A DNA stretch of 64,000 nucleotides, from positions 1 to 64,000 of the forward strand of contig WNNJ02003035.1 of the NCBI GenBank assembly GCA_012934845.2. Direction: 5' to 3'. Under the pieces are notes generated by a model. That model was given only the letters and a program-made list of their open reading frames with translations, did no database searches and was not told the origin of the DNA. Shown one piece after another: positions 23,412 through 36,310 of this stretch. This DNA is from Pomphorhynchus laevis (Eukaryota > Acanthocephala > Palaeacanthocephala > Echinorhynchida > Pomphorhynchidae). Positions within the stretch are counted from its first letter, which is position 1; each line of letters begins with the position of its first letter. Made by a program: the position numbers and the translations under genes.

Positions 23412-23616
23412 ATCTAGCAGTGTTTTTCGTCTTTCTTTCGTGTCGGACTTATATGATTGCAAAATTCACGTGTAATTGTATCATTTGATAAATTCATATT
23501 ATAAGTTAGCCGATATAAAGATATCTTGCGCTGGCATTTGCCAGCAGTGCTAATTCAGCACTCTAGATGATGTTACTAGAGATTTTCTAGTACATCATGC
23601 ACTTGATTCATTGATT

Positions 23617-23736
23617 GCCGTCTGCTAGTCATCTTCTGATGACTAGCAGACATCCTCATCAGTTATTATATCCTCCCATTGCATCCAGCTGTGGGAGAAA
23701 TCTGGCACTGATGAGTCATGGTGATGACGAAACGGC
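23617..23736 (+). ncRNA. Candidate hammerhead ribozyme HH4 (complete core, foldback insert)
   Basis: Stem III GCCGU pairs perfectly with ACGGC (5 bp). The cleavage triplet is GUC. Stem I TGCTAG pairs with CTGGCA. CTGATGA is at 23708-23714, stem II is GTCA/TGAC, and GAAAC is at 23729-23733. Inside the stem I loop lies a 32-bp snapback (14-bp arms 23620-23633 and 23638-23651, 4-nt loop) that copies the start of stem I. This makes it the longest family member. The flanks match HH3 on both sides, so HH3 and HH4 form one subfamily in direct orientation about 280 bp apart. Confidence 0.7.
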
Positions 23737-23759
23737 ATCTAGCAGTGTTTTTCGTCTTT

Positions 23760-25139
23760 CTTTCGCGTCGGGCTTATATGATTACGAAAATTAAATAGAT
23801 AAAGATGTATATGCAAAAGTTAAAATTTGCAATTTGCATAATTAGATAATAAATTATGTTGGTTTATTCTCAAATTGTAATAAACCTCAATTACAATTTA
23901 TTCATTCTTGAATTTCAATGCCGTTTCCCGAAGAAATTCAAAATTTCTTTAACATTTCGTACACTAACAGAAAATATCGTCAAGAAGAATTCTAATCACT
24001 TATTTAACCAATAATAATCAGTAAAACGTTTAATATATATTAAAGATTAGAAAATATTGTAAACATTTCAAATTTATTTTTGGAATGAGATTTCAATTTC
24101 AAATAAACTTGTACCCACAGAACGTATTCTCTGTTATCCTTTAAAATTTATATTATGTAATTTATTTAATTTGTGTTTTATTATAAATTTTTAGTTATTT
24201 GAAAGTAGTTTGCTTTGTATGTTTTGATTTATTGTTTTGAAACTGGAGTTATCTTTGTAATCAGCTTGTCACACATTTGATGCAGTTTATGTTATTTTAA
24301 AAATGGCGCAGAATATCATTAATAAATAGCTTTAGCCCTGCTGTTTCTACAAATTATAAAATGTTTTTATAAATCAGCAGTCTATTATTAAATAATAATA
24401 TTCTGAGATGATTTATTCTTATTTTTCATGTTTATCTCTATTCGGGGTTTACACGCCATAATAAGTCTCTTCCACTGCACTCTATCCACTACTGTTTCCA
24501 AGCTAATTTTCTTTTTGCTCGTTCTTTGAATTCTTCACAATGGCCAAGCGAGATCTATGCGCGTTGCTACCGTGGACGCTCAAGCCAAGTTTGCTCTTTG
24601 GTTATGACTCATCATGTTAAGGGTTTGAAGCGGTATTTTTACAGTTGGATACTCTTCCTGACACAAAACATTTTTATAAATCCGCAGTCTATTATTAAAT
24701 AATAATATTCTCAGATGATTTATTAAAATCACTAAAGAGCGCGTTATGGGAGTGTTAACGTCGAGTCTATCATTTATCATCTGGAACAAATGATATTTCG
24801 GAAATAGGTGCACAACTAAGGAAGTAAACGTTCAATTAACAAATGTGATAGTAGGATTTGCTTTGAGACGACCCAGTCCTGTTTGGTATTTGCATATGTA
24901 AATAGGACAAAAATAACTGTTAGTTTATTTTAGAAAATGTACACGATTTCTCTTTTTTGCCTTTGAAACGCTTGTTTTTGTTGTTATACTGCTTACTTTA
25001 AAGCCGCTAGCCCTCAGCACTGCCATCGGTTTGATTATATAATATTAAATATTTTCTTAAATGCAAAACAAGTTTAATATGTCAGGCAAAAAAAAACCGA
25101 AAATATAAAATGATTATAGTAAAATTCTTCAGAGTATGT
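23760..25139. other. AT-rich stretch with one direct-repeat pair
   Basis: 24352-24420 and 24652-24725 are direct repeats of about 65 bp sharing TTTTTATAAATC.GCAGTCTATT and AATAATATTCT.AGATGATT. Between them, the minus strand reads VDRVQWKRLIMACKPR near 24440-24490, vaguely like the C-terminal end of some LINE ORFs. That is too short to assign. The open frame at 24580-24813 (-) is unassigned. Confidence 0.4.
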
Positions 25140-27425
25140 GCCGTTAGTCTTCTATATGCGAACTGGGGTATCAAAGGCATCCAGCTTACACCAACACGCC
25201 GCCCTCCTGCTGAACCACTCAGGGTATCTCACACACCTTAGATTCCAGTCGAGGCGGACAATGGTATGTAATCGAGAAATGAGGAGATTGAGAAACCTTA
25301 TTATTTGCTCAGCAGGACGTCTTATAGAAAAGAAGACTAATCCCGAGATTGCCCACGTGCACCATAGGCGCACCTGAGCACTCCCACTTAATGATAGATG
25401 CTAGGCCCATTTCAGGTCCTACCTAGCTCTCTTCAGGACACTGCTGAATCTATTCGAGTCTGATCCTGCCGACCATTTACTCGTAATGGTAAACCCTAGG
25501 TATATTACTCGATATGTGAAGAATGGGAGTGGTTGATTTGTATAATAGAGGAAAGAGTTGTGAGTGTTAGTCTCTTAAGTGTTTTCTTTGTCGCAAGGGC
25601 GCCATTAAACACAACCACCTGCGATTTTGCGGAGTTAAGAATAAGATTGGATGGGGTAACTGATCTTTTAATGTTAAAAAGCGGCTGATGTCCGAGACTA
25701 CATATTTGCACCTGCGTCCTGAAAACAGGGCTGTGGTATCATCAGCGTATACCACTAGATGTTGTTCGCGTTTAAATAGTTTGAAAAGTACTATTTATGC
25801 AGCAAGATATAAGATAGGAGAAAGTAGGGAAACTTTAGGCACACCTGTAATTAGGTAGAACTGACGTGCATCAGGATCGTTTTCATAGAAGAATCGCTTG
25901 GTATACAGCAATATATCCACCCTCTTAACAATTTTTGCAGGCAACCCGAGGGACCGGAGAGAAGAGATAACAAAGGGAATAAAGATGCGGTCAAATGCTG
26001 CGGAAAAGTCAAGAAAGACAGTTACAGCAAGCTGACGATTTTTATCTTGACAAAACCGATGCACTTTACCAATTGCTGAGCTAACTGATTGACTTTTTAC
26101 AAACCCATGAAAATTAGGAGGGATTAACTTATACCTACATCGATGGTCGCGGATTCTACGCGCAAGCGCTTTTTCGTAGATGAAGATGATGGAATTTTTA
26201 ATCAAAATTGGCCGCAGGCTTATGTTGATGCCGGCAGCATCGGATGGGGTGGCTAACAGCATCGTTATGGCGACCTATTTTCTCTGACTGTCCGTCGAAA
26301 GCTGACAGAACCTTGTGGAGAATGGTGCATGGGATCTAGAGGTGCCTGAAAGTGGCCCCCAGGAATTGGGATATCTGGAACAGATAAATTCCTGCTTCTG
26401 AAGTAAGGACACGTCTAGATTGCTTGGGGGAGATTGTGTGGTTTCATAATTGTGTAGCGATATTGATTCCTAATAAATTTTATCAAGTTCTATACTACCA
26501 TTCCAACCAAAAGCTCTCTCCCTCCAGCAGATAAACTTCCCTTCGTATATCTTCCAAAAAGAAGACAGCTAAAACGAACAATGATCGCTCTATCCTTATT
26601 CAGCTGGAATCTAGATTAACTCTAGCATTCTTTTGAGAGAGCATGTAGGACGGAAACATATTGGGAAGCTGTAGCAATTTTGCTAAGACATTGAGTTTTG
26701 TTGGAGTGTGATTGAATACGCGACCTTTATAGGTAGTCGAAAGTACCGCAGTAGCTTGCGAAGAGAGGTAGAAGTTAAATCGGGTCAGACTCGCATTTCC
26801 CACAACAGGGAAGAGTCAGATAGCTGCCTTGAAGCAGCCCACTCTGATTGGCTCAAAGTGGAATTTCCTTCGCAGTGGCGTATCATCTTCTAACCGCCAG
26901 TGGTGTAGGTCATGCAAGGTGGACTGTTGTTTGCGCGATTGCTCACTACAAATAGGCTTTAACAACAACTTCTTATGAAGCAGTATTATGTAGAGGATTA
27001 ACTATGCTGATGCGTTATTGCTAAATTCGACAGGGCAGGACAAGAATAGTTTAATAGAAGGGACAATCTTAAAGAGTGCTTAACTAAGGTTAAAAGATCT
27101 TGAGAAGAAGAGTAAGATGAGGTTAAGTACGGAGTAAAATGAGTAGTGATGTGCTTTGATGTATATCGAGTAATGTCCTGGGGGACCGTATAGATCTAGT
27201 ATCCTAAAGGGATAAAACATCTGCATCTCGACCAGACAGAAGGCTAAGGGCAGAAGCAACTCCCGAGTTCCACTGAAGGATGTTTAGTGAAAACTGTTTG
27301 GGATTACTTCCCATGCAATTGGTGTCACTAAGAGGGGCAGCAGAACCCACTAGTTGGGTTCAGAGTATGAACGGTTGCCTTCCTCCCTTCGGTCCTAACA
27401 GCGGGATCATTGAATTCTCCTTAGC
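25140..27425 (-). mobile_element. APE-type LINE fragment, copy A2
   Basis: A minus-strand non-LTR retrotransposon piece. It starts with an endonuclease N-terminus (LNILQWNSGVASAL, near 27290). In the RT it shows EKALARRIRDHR, PNFHGFVKSQSVSSA, FLDFSAAFDRI, an altered GVPKVSLLSPILY (usually GVPQGS), and then YADDTTALFSGRR in another frame. The motif spacing is normal for the family, but stops and frameshifts split ORF2. It ends at the low-coordinate side with sequence homologous to the 3' end of copy A1. ORF1 is absent, so the copy is 5'-truncated. It lies directly next to copy A3 in the same orientation. Confidence 0.8.
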
Positions 27426-27639
27426 CGGGGGGCAATACCATAATTTCTATTAATATTAATCTTCCACTTTTTGCCCTCTTTCAGCAATTGAAGTGGGGAT
27501 GTACTATTTCGTGAAGATGCCGTTTCGATGACATATGTACTGAAACCGATAGGATTACAGGGGGTGTCAACACCGCCTCTATCAGCCTACCCAACAACGC
27601 CTCAATTGATTTCATATTATCGGCAATGCCTTACTCTAT

Positions 27640-30600
27640 AATTTTAGGATAAAGTGGGGAACCTTGAGATACAGCTGTAATAGGGTAGAACTGACGTGCA
27701 TCAGGGTCGTCTTCATAGTATAACCGCTTGGTGTACAGCAGTATCTTCACATTGTTAACGATTTTCGGAGGCAGCCCGAGAGATCTGAGAAACGAGATAA
27801 CGATGGAAATGGAGATGCGGCAAATGCAGCAAAGCTAAGAAAAACAGTCACAACAAGCTGATGACTGTTATCCTGATAAAACTGATGCACTTCACCAATT
27901 GCTGAATGGACCGAGCGCCCTTTGACAAACCCATTAAAACTCGGTGAGATTAAATTACGCCTACTTAAATGGTAGCGGATTCTAAGCGCAAGCGCGTTTT
28001 CTTAGATGGTGATGAGGGGATTTTGAATCGAAATGGGATGCAGGTCTTTGGGACATGAAACCGATTTTTTCTTTGAAAAAATATACGTCGGCTACAGTTG
28101 ATGCCGGCTACATCGGATGGTAAGGATAAAAGCAATGTGACGGCCACTTATCTTCTTTGATCGGTTGTCAAAAGCTGACAAACTCGAGAAGAGAGTTGTT
28201 AGACGGATTTTGAAGTGCCCGGGATGGGCTTCAGGAGTTAAGGAAATCCGTAACATATAAGTCCATGCTCCTGAAGTCACCCCAAGTCGGGATTGTCTGG
28301 GGGAGAAAGCGTGGCTCCATAATTATGTATGGCTAGTGACTCCTCCAAAACACTATCAAGACCTACGCTACCAATCCAACTCGATGTCCTCTCTTGCCAG
28401 CATACAAACTTATCCTTCTTGAATATCTTCCAGAAGGAAGCATGAGAATGATTAAAACGAGCAAAACTTGTCCTGTTGCTACTTAGTTTGAGACAATATC
28501 TAGAACACCAGTATTCATTTTGTAAAAGTGTAGATTTTCATTAGGATCTAAAGTTTTGTTGGAGTGGGATCGTAAATGCGACTTTTAAAGATAGTAGAAA
28601 TGATCCCGGTAGCTTGCGAAAGAGGTAGGAATTAAATTCGTTCAAACTCTCATTCCCTATCCTGGGGAAGAGTTGGATAACTGCCTGAATGAAGGCTACT
28701 CAAATAGAATCAAAGTGGAACCTCCTTCTAAGCAACGTATCTTCTTCCAGCCGTCAACGTCTTAGGTCATCAGAGTTGGTCAGCTGTTGGTGCGACTGCT
28801 CAGTGCAGATGGGTATTAACAACCACATCATATGAAGCAGTAATATGTCGAGGAGTGAATTTGTTGTAGGGCAGTGAAAGGTGGGAGTAGGTAGTTTATT
28901 TATAAGATAGTCTATCCTGGCTCTGCGGATTGCTGCATTAATCCAACGACCAGTTATTTTATTGAAGTCACCGAGTAACATGTCGTAGACGCTATCTACA
29001 ATTCGGTCCAGGAGGTTACGATTCTTGTGAATCTCCCCCGGCCCGATGTAGACGTTGGTTATTCTGATGCGCTTACCATTCTTAACTAATGGTATAACTA
29101 AAAAAGGGCTGGACATGAGTAGTTTAATAATAGGGAGGACTTTAAGGAGCTTTAAAATACGGTTAGTAGACCTTGAGAGGAAGATGAGTGTGGAGAGGTT
29201 ATATACTGAGTAAAGTGGGTGATTATATGATTAGGGATAAATCGAGTTATGTTCTAGGGGAGACTGATATACCGCGTCTCCTGAAAGACTATAACATCTG
29301 CATCTCTACCAGATAGAATCCTAAGGGCGGAAGCACTTTCCGAATTCCACTGAAGAATATTCAGTGAAAAAGGCTATTGGTTACTTCCCATTGCGTCAAT
29401 GTAACCGGAGTTGAACGCTTTCCACATAGTCGGACCCAGAGGCGGAAAGGCTTCATTTTCCGCTTCCGCCTCGACAAGTTTAGTCATTTCCCTACTGACA
29501 TTATCTTCATTTCTCAACGCAAGGCTCCAATCTTTGCCTATCTTTGCCAGTTTTAAAGAGGCTAAGGTCTGCGGCGACAAGCAATCCGTTTCTTTGATCT
29601 TTGGGCTTTTTTAGATTTAGCAACTGATGTAGGTGGCTTTGAACCTCACCAATTTTTGACATAAGGTTTTTTTTATCAAATCTGTCATTTTATCCATTGA
29701 TCTTGGTGCTTGGCCTCAACAAACCGTCAGAGGTCTGAGTCGAACATCCTGTTGTTATTATTGGCGGACCATGCATCGGCGAAGCTGGTTTGCTTCATCT
29801 GAGCTACCAAATGACGTTTCTTGTAGCTTTTGAAGGAAGCACATTTTCTGAACCAGGCTGTGTGGACTCCCCCACAGTTAGAACATTGCGGGAATCTATC
29901 GAATTTTTCAGAATTGTCATTTGGAGAGCCACATATCCCGCAAGAGCGGGGGAAGAGGACATCCTGACCTCCAATGTCCTTGTCTGCGGCAGACTTTACA
30001 ATTGGGGTAGGTCATAGAGTCAGTTTCGATCAGAGTAAATACCAGATTATGTCCGAGGAAAAAGTTATATTTGGAGTGAGCTAGACACTCGGCCACATAA
30101 ACCGAGGCAGAACAAAATGCCACGGAAATCGGCAATTTTCTCTTTCCTGTAATAAATCTGATATTACTAATCTTAAAATCTTGTTCACGTGCTAGAATGT
30201 CATCATCTGACTTGTATGTCGTAATGTTGTTCATTTTCAAGGTTGCTTGGATAGGCTTGTATAAGATTTTACCACGACTCAGATGGTTTTTATTGCAGTT
30301 GTCCAAGTAATCACAGGCAAGCTCAGTAGTGCAAAAGGATATTCTAACCTCAGCCTCGTAATATGTTATTTAATAAAAAATAACTTTTTCTTTGAAACGT
30401 ACAGGGAAGTTCATAAGGAAGATTTTGAAAACGGTGTTCCTTAGTATAGGTTCCGTAAATTTACCACAAATTAAGTTTGTCAGTTTAGGTACAGGGAAAG
30501 TTTCCATGCTCAACGATAGATCCAGTAGACAACAAACCACTTAACTTGTCTGCAATAAGACTATCTTGCTGCTTTGAGCCAGTATTTGCTTGGGGATTGA

Positions 30601-30670
30601 CAGATTTTGCATATTTGTCGAATCCTTGGATCGTCCGAGCATAGTTTTCACTTAAACACTTGAAAATTGT
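27640..30670 (-). mobile_element. APE-type LINE, longer copy A3 (ORF1, endonuclease, start of RT)
   Basis: Minus-strand order: an ORF1 remnant with a CCHC zinc knuckle (CKVCRRQGHWRSGCP, near 29950), ending AMGSNQ near 29375. An APE-like endonuclease follows (LNILQWN near 29360, DVIVFQET near 29280, RITNVYIGP near 29045, LLGDFN near 28975), and then the first part of the RT. The sequence stops near 27640 at a position homologous to about 25810 in copy A2, so the RT palm is missing. Gag-like ORF1 with a zinc knuckle plus an APE nuclease is the standard two-ORF layout of the Jockey/I/R1 LINE groups. It is frame-broken in several places. Confidence 0.75.
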
Positions 30671-32995
30671 AAGATCACATCGCTATCTACCCAAATGAAC
30701 ATTACTTAGTATATTCAATATCACTGCGTCAACATATGCACTTTTATCATTTTATTTACCTTTTATTCACATGCATTCGAAATATTATACAAATTGTCGT
30801 TGTTTTTATTACAAAGATTTACTCAAGAATAATTTTCTAGAGACTGAACTGTAATAAGAGGAATATTTTTAGTGAAACCACAAAAACATTTAAAGTTATG
30901 TCATCGTCTTGTATGCTTCACGGAAATGGTTATAGAATAAAATACGGTAGGTGTTGGTTTTGTTTAATTTTAGATGATCATAATGTGGAGCAGAAAGGGT
31001 CGAGTGGTCAATGAAACATCTTGCAAGTAAAATTGCCCTTTTAACCAAATGGTATCATATTTACATGCTGCGTTTAGTATCAAACTGATTATACCTGCTG
31101 GGATATATAAGAGATATAAGCTGATAACGTTATATTTACGCGAATATTATTCGCGTAAATAATAAATAATTCAGTTTTTCTGCGCGAATCTTATTCTTGC
31201 ATGATAACTTTTATATTTTTAACATGCGATCTATTTATCTTATTATTAGATCTATATCATCGCATTGTATTTGAGTAATGCATAAATCTATGGTCTGTGT
31301 CACATAAGTATCAATGATGATCATATGCAAAAATATCTTGATTATCTTAAATATTGTTTATATTTTAATAATATTAATCTAAGATTAATAATATTTATCT
31401 TGATGATATTAAAATTATTAATTTATCATTAAACGTCTCTCATCGCCGAATTGATCCTCCCTTATCGCCCGTGGTATCGGAGGGCTATTATTTTAAATAA
31501 ATTATCAATATTATCATTATTTAATAATATTTATAATTATAATTATTAATATTTATTAATTATATTGTTAATCTTATCACTGCCTCTTTTTATCGATGAA
31601 CCAATAAAAATATAAAATATTTACCAATATTTACAATATTTGTAAATATTTTATTATAGTGTAAAATAAAGTAATATTTCAGTGTAATTGATGATGGTTA
31701 TAATTAATTTTAATTTATAATTAAAATTTATTTTATTTAATAAATTGGGCGTTTACTTCCTTAATTGTGCAGCTATTTCCAAAAATTGCAAATTAATTAT
31801 AAATTTATTTAATTTAGAATTAAAATTATAAATTTACTCACATTAAATGCATTATTAATAAACTGAAATGATTTATTAAGATCATTTCCGTTTTCTAGCA
31901 ATGAACCAAAAATGTTTAAAATGTTTACATAATGTTCCGACAAAAATTCGATTAAATTCAATTCGGTGGAAAAATTCCTTTATCTGATTCTGATAGACTC
32001 CAGTCTTTGTCGATAATGACATTCAAATATTGAACAGGGACAATAACAGAACACACACTGACATGCTTCACACCGTTTATTGTATCCATGGATCGAGAAA
32101 CGCAAAACTAATAGTCGTTTCGGATTGTTAGCTCAGGCCAAATTAACTGTGTCATTACTGGCGTTAACTGAAATTCATGCTATGCTGATGATGTTTAATT
32201 TATTAAAACTAATTCAAATAATAAAACGTTATTTTTAATTAATAATGCATTATAAATAAAATATCACAAAGCAACATTACAAAGAGTCAATCGAATTTTG
32301 ACGAGATATTTGACCTATTTAAATATCGAATACTCTGTGGAAATGATGTATATTGTTATCTTCGAGTGAAGATGGAAACAACTCAAAAACAATGAAACCA
32401 ATGATTTTAGATTTTCTTAAAATTTAAGCTTCCTACCAGTTTTCTGTAGGATGATCAGGATCATCGGAGAGATAAATAAGATGTTTTTGCCTTTATAAGT
32501 TGTTCTACTGAAGCTGTTCTTGCCACAGTCAAGAACATCTTAAGCAACGTTAAAAACATTAAATACATCCACAATAGGAATAACGGTTGTGACTGGGTAT
32601 AAGCATTTTGCAATATTTATCATGTTAGCCATGCACCGAGGTTCTCCATATATGCGGTCGTTTTGTCGATAGAGGGTATTTCCAACTAGGTTGGGTGAAT
32701 ACTGGAGTAGCTTAAAAATCAGGATGAAATAGGATGTTTTTGCCATTATAAGTTGCTCTACTGAAGCTGTTCTTGCCATAGTCAAGAACAGCTTCTGTTA
32801 TTGTTATAATTGTAATATTTTTAATTGCCAAAATCGTGCTTTCAAAAATGTGTCGTTAACGACAAATTCAGTACGCACTCTAGTGTAATTAAAGTGGTGT
32901 TTGGTTTGTAATAATAATTTTAATTATCAATAAAATAATTAATAATTATACTGGCATTTTCCAGTGCTTTTTATAATGATCTAGAGTCATTCTGA
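30671..32995. other. AT-rich stretch with a direct-repeat pair
   Basis: 32472-32547 and 32724-32798 are direct repeats of about 70 bp sharing GATGTTTTTGCC, TATAAGTTG and CTACTGAAGCTGTTCTTGCC. No coding family was recognised. The region has many short foldbacks, such as GCGAATATTATTCGC near 31140. Confidence 0.45.
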
Positions 32996-33220
32996 TACTT
33001 CTTGCAAATGACTCGTGCCTTGTGCCGTCTGCCGGTCCTCCTCTGCATTCAGCAGTTGGAGGGATCTGGTACTGATGCGTCATTGTGATGACGAAATGCA
33101 AATGACTCGTACCTTGTGCTGTGTCATTTGCGACGTTCGTGTCATTTTTGTAAATTGTTATGACAAAACTTGTTACTGTTATCGTTTTTCTTCCGCGTCT
33201 GGTTTAAATAATCGGTAAAA
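32996..33220 (+). ncRNA. Hammerhead-like repeat HH5 (one core base changed)
   Basis: The upstream flank CAAATGACTCGTGCCTTGTG is shared with HH2. Then come GCCGTC (33024-33029), stem I TGCCGG paired with CTGGTA (with wobbles), CTGATGC (33072-33078), stem II GTCA/TGAC with loop TTGTGA, and GAAAT. The last A of CUGAUGA is C, and GAAAC is GAAAT, so this copy is probably inactive. The 3' flank (GTTACTGTTATCG, then TTCCGCGTCTGG) matches HH1, which defines the repeat's 3' part. The stem I insert keeps the CCTCC/GGAGG complementarity. Confidence 0.6.
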
Positions 33221-34589
33221 TAATAAATTTATTTATTATTTTTAATAATTGATAATTTTACAATTTCGCTAAAAGCCTTTGATGGCTATGAACACTAAAT
33301 TACGGAAATAATTCGGATAATTTATTATTTATTAGAAAACTAATTATCTTTGAAAATCGTTGTATTACAAAAACTTGAAAATATCACAATAAAATAGACG
33401 ATAAACGTTTTATTTGCACTAATATCAAAGATTTTCTTAATATTTATTAAACCTAAAATATGTATTATTAATATCAATTTATATATCACAATATTAGCCA
33501 ACACGGCAACAATTATCATAATTAGGTTCCACTACTCTTACGGCAGTAGCGAAAATATAACATATTTAATACGTTTTTTATTATTTATAAATTTTACGTG
33601 TTAGCAGCCCAAACAAAATCCATATAATTGAATTACATAATTCACATGATACAAATGTGCTGATTTATTGTAAACTGAATTACAATCAACTGAGATTTAT
33701 AGATAAATCGTATTAATATAAAAGAATGTGCATGTCAGTTATGTAAATAACTATGACACATGTTTTAACTATCCTTATATATGCGATTTTATAGGAACGT
33801 TCCAAGATTTTAAATATTTTAATATTGATTCTTTTAAAGTATCTACATTTCTAATAAGAAATGATTGTTTTCTTACCTAAAAATTGTTTTGTTACCATAA
33901 GTTGCATGTTGCTATCAAAAAATATTTTCCGATGTCAGGCTTATGATTAATTTAAAATATACAAGTAATTTGCAAAAGCCCAACATTACTGTGCTTCAAT
34001 GAGGCACAAGGGTATAAAACCTAAAAACACAATATTTCTTCTAAAAACAACATGTAGCAATTTAACGCATAAAATGTCTAAAATTATTACCAAAACTTCC
34101 AAATTCTTCACTACCTTCGCATACAATGCTTGCAGGTAATTAAAAACAAAATGTATCAAAGTATGGCACGATCTACGGTTTCAGCGAACTGGTCTGAATA
34201 TAATTAAGTGGACGAAATATAATTAAGTGGACGAAACCGTTGTGAAGCATCCATCTCACCGGATTTTGCGATGAGTAATATTTAACCACTTTGTAGCGAG
34301 GACCAGTTCCTGTAATTTATCTAGTATGCAACATTTCGATCTGACGCTGATTTAACGATGCGATTAAATGACAACACCAAACCGTCAGTTGTTTTGTCTT
34401 TTCCGAATTTTAACTTAACAGCGCTAGCGAAATAGAGTATGAATCAAAAACTTCTATTGATACGAACAACATATCAGTATTTTTTATTAGTTGTCATATA
34501 TCAACTTAAAGAAGATTTATAAATTGTAGCTAATGTTTAAGATAATGTGTGATACATTTTTTATTTTAATAGATGAAAAATATTTTTTT
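33221..34589. other. AT-rich stretch without a recognised gene
   Basis: A short tandem duplication (AATATAATTAAGTGGACGAAA, two partial copies) lies near 34198-34240. No coding homology was seen. Confidence 0.4.
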
Positions 34590-35760
34590 TAAATGTTTTT
34601 AATTCTTAATTACATAATGATCATACATTAATACATAAGCATTTAGCATACCATATAATATAAAATTTAATGCATTAAATAATGAAATTTTAAGAATTGC
34701 AACAATATGTAATGATATTGGCTTTCTTCAAAATCATTTAAATAATTTTATAGATACATATTTTAAACTAGGTTACTATAAAAATAAAATTAAACAGAAA
34801 ATAGTTAAAAATATAAATCAACATCACATTAAAATATATTAAAACGATTATTAATTTATATCGTAAAGATGACATATTTAAATTTGTAAATATATTTTTG
34901 CATGAGCATTCATGCATACCATATAATATTAAATATAATACATTAATTAATGAAAGTTTAAGAATTGCAATAATATGTAATTAATCATTTTTATTCAATG
35001 CGTGAACTAATTTATCCAAGTAGCCTTATTCTTAATAAAACCAATATTAATGATAAAAAAGGTGTATATCTAGAAATGAACATTTAATTAACATTAACTA
35101 AAACTACTTTTAATTTATATCGTAAAGATGACATTTAAATTTACAATAAACATATTTTTTGTATGAGCATTCATGCAAACCATATAATATAAAATATAAT
35201 ACATTGAATACTAAAATTTTAAGAATTGTAACAATTTGTAACGATATTGTATTTCTTAAAAATCATTTAAATAATTTAATATATACATATTTTAAACTAC
35301 GTTACTATAAAAATACCATCAGTCAGAAAATAGTAAAATATATAAATCAACACAATAATATAAAAAATAAATTTAAACTCTTAAGCGGAAAATTTTTATT
35401 GATGGATAATAAATAATATATTTTGTATTAGAATAAGATACTAGATAGTTTTATCAGAGGAAATACGTCATTAGCATGTATTTGGCCCCGCTGCTATGTT
35501 AGGTCTAGGAGTAGGGTCGAAACCTGATAGCATAGCAGTTCCTTCTGATGACCTCTAATTATTAGTCTGATACAACGTCTCTTATTTATTAGTTAATTCA
35601 TAAAAATTGACTTATTTTAAATTTCTATTTTTAATTTCGTTTTGATATAAGTTATATGAAATTATAAAATTATTTATAATTATTTATTATTTTATTATTT
35701 TATTTTTATTATCATTATGTTTTATTTATAAATAATTTATAAATACACTAAGTTACCTTA
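34590..35760 (+). mobile_element. Tandem PLE 3' units N7
   Basis: Three partial copies of the PLE C-terminal region lie head to tail on the + strand (about 34600-34825, 34826-34982 and 34983-35420). The last is followed by a 3' UTR with the pseudoknot module (about 35484-35545) and an eroded end near 35755. The last unit keeps an 85-codon frame (35159-35416) equivalent to the end of the intact ORF. The join between units 1 and 2 is the same chimeric join found at 56613. In the pseudoknot one strand has changed from GGGGCC to AGGGTC but still pairs with GGCCC through one G-U pair. Confidence 0.75.
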
Positions 35761-36124
35761 TCTGCCAATAAGTAATTTCATAAAACACCTAAAGAATAAA
35801 AGCAAATTTGGAGTTTAACAATTAATAAATTATTACTAAAAATTATATTAATTAAATATTACAAATACCAAGGCCAAGCAGTGACTTGTAGACTATACAT
35901 TTTAAGTAAATAGATTTCGTGATGGAGGAAATTGACATCAATTTCGACAATCCGTCAAAGAGTGTTCGATGGATTTTACAGTAATCGATTATAATTATAT
36001 AATAAAATTTCTTATATTATACAAATAGTTGAACTCTCTTAATTTTAAATTGCGTATTCTTAATATTTACATCTGTGAGCTAAGATTTTTTCGATTGTGG
36101 CACGATATTATCCTCACAGGTATT
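35761..36124. other. AT-rich spacer
   Basis: No gene or recognised repeat was seen. The strand below 36125 may hold the 3' tail of the SINE-like unit. Confidence 0.35.
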
Positions 36125-36310
36125 GATCTTATTGTTAATACAGCAGGACGCTACTAATCAGTCTGGGTGGGTCTCATCAGCTGCTGACCCAGACCTACAT
36201 TTCACGTTTCGACCCTTATTATCTGCTTTCTCCGTACACTGATGCTGATCGGATTTAAACTCCGGATGTCTGTATCGCGAATCAACGTTACATCCACTAG
36301 GCTATTATTA
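36125..36310 (-). repeat. tRNA-headed SINE-like repeat with hammerhead-like blocks
   Basis: The minus strand has an RNA polymerase III A box, TAGCCTAGTGG (36294-36304). After normal tRNA spacing (42 nt) comes a B-box-like GAGTTTAAATCC (36251-36262). This is typical of a tRNA-derived SINE head. The body contains GGGTCGAAACG (36205-36215) and CAGCAGCTGATGAGACCC (36169-36186). GGGTC and GACCC would form a hammerhead stem II next to intact GAAA and CTGATGA cores. Further on are GCGTC and CTGCTG, complementary to CAGCAG. The linear order of these blocks is not that of a simple hammerhead, so the ribozyme reading is speculative. The SINE reading is firmer. Confidence 0.55.

Noticed and set aside
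24440-24490. LINE C-terminus (VDRVQWKRLI) between the 24-kb direct repeats
   Set aside because: It is too short to assign to a family. It is noted in the region entry only.
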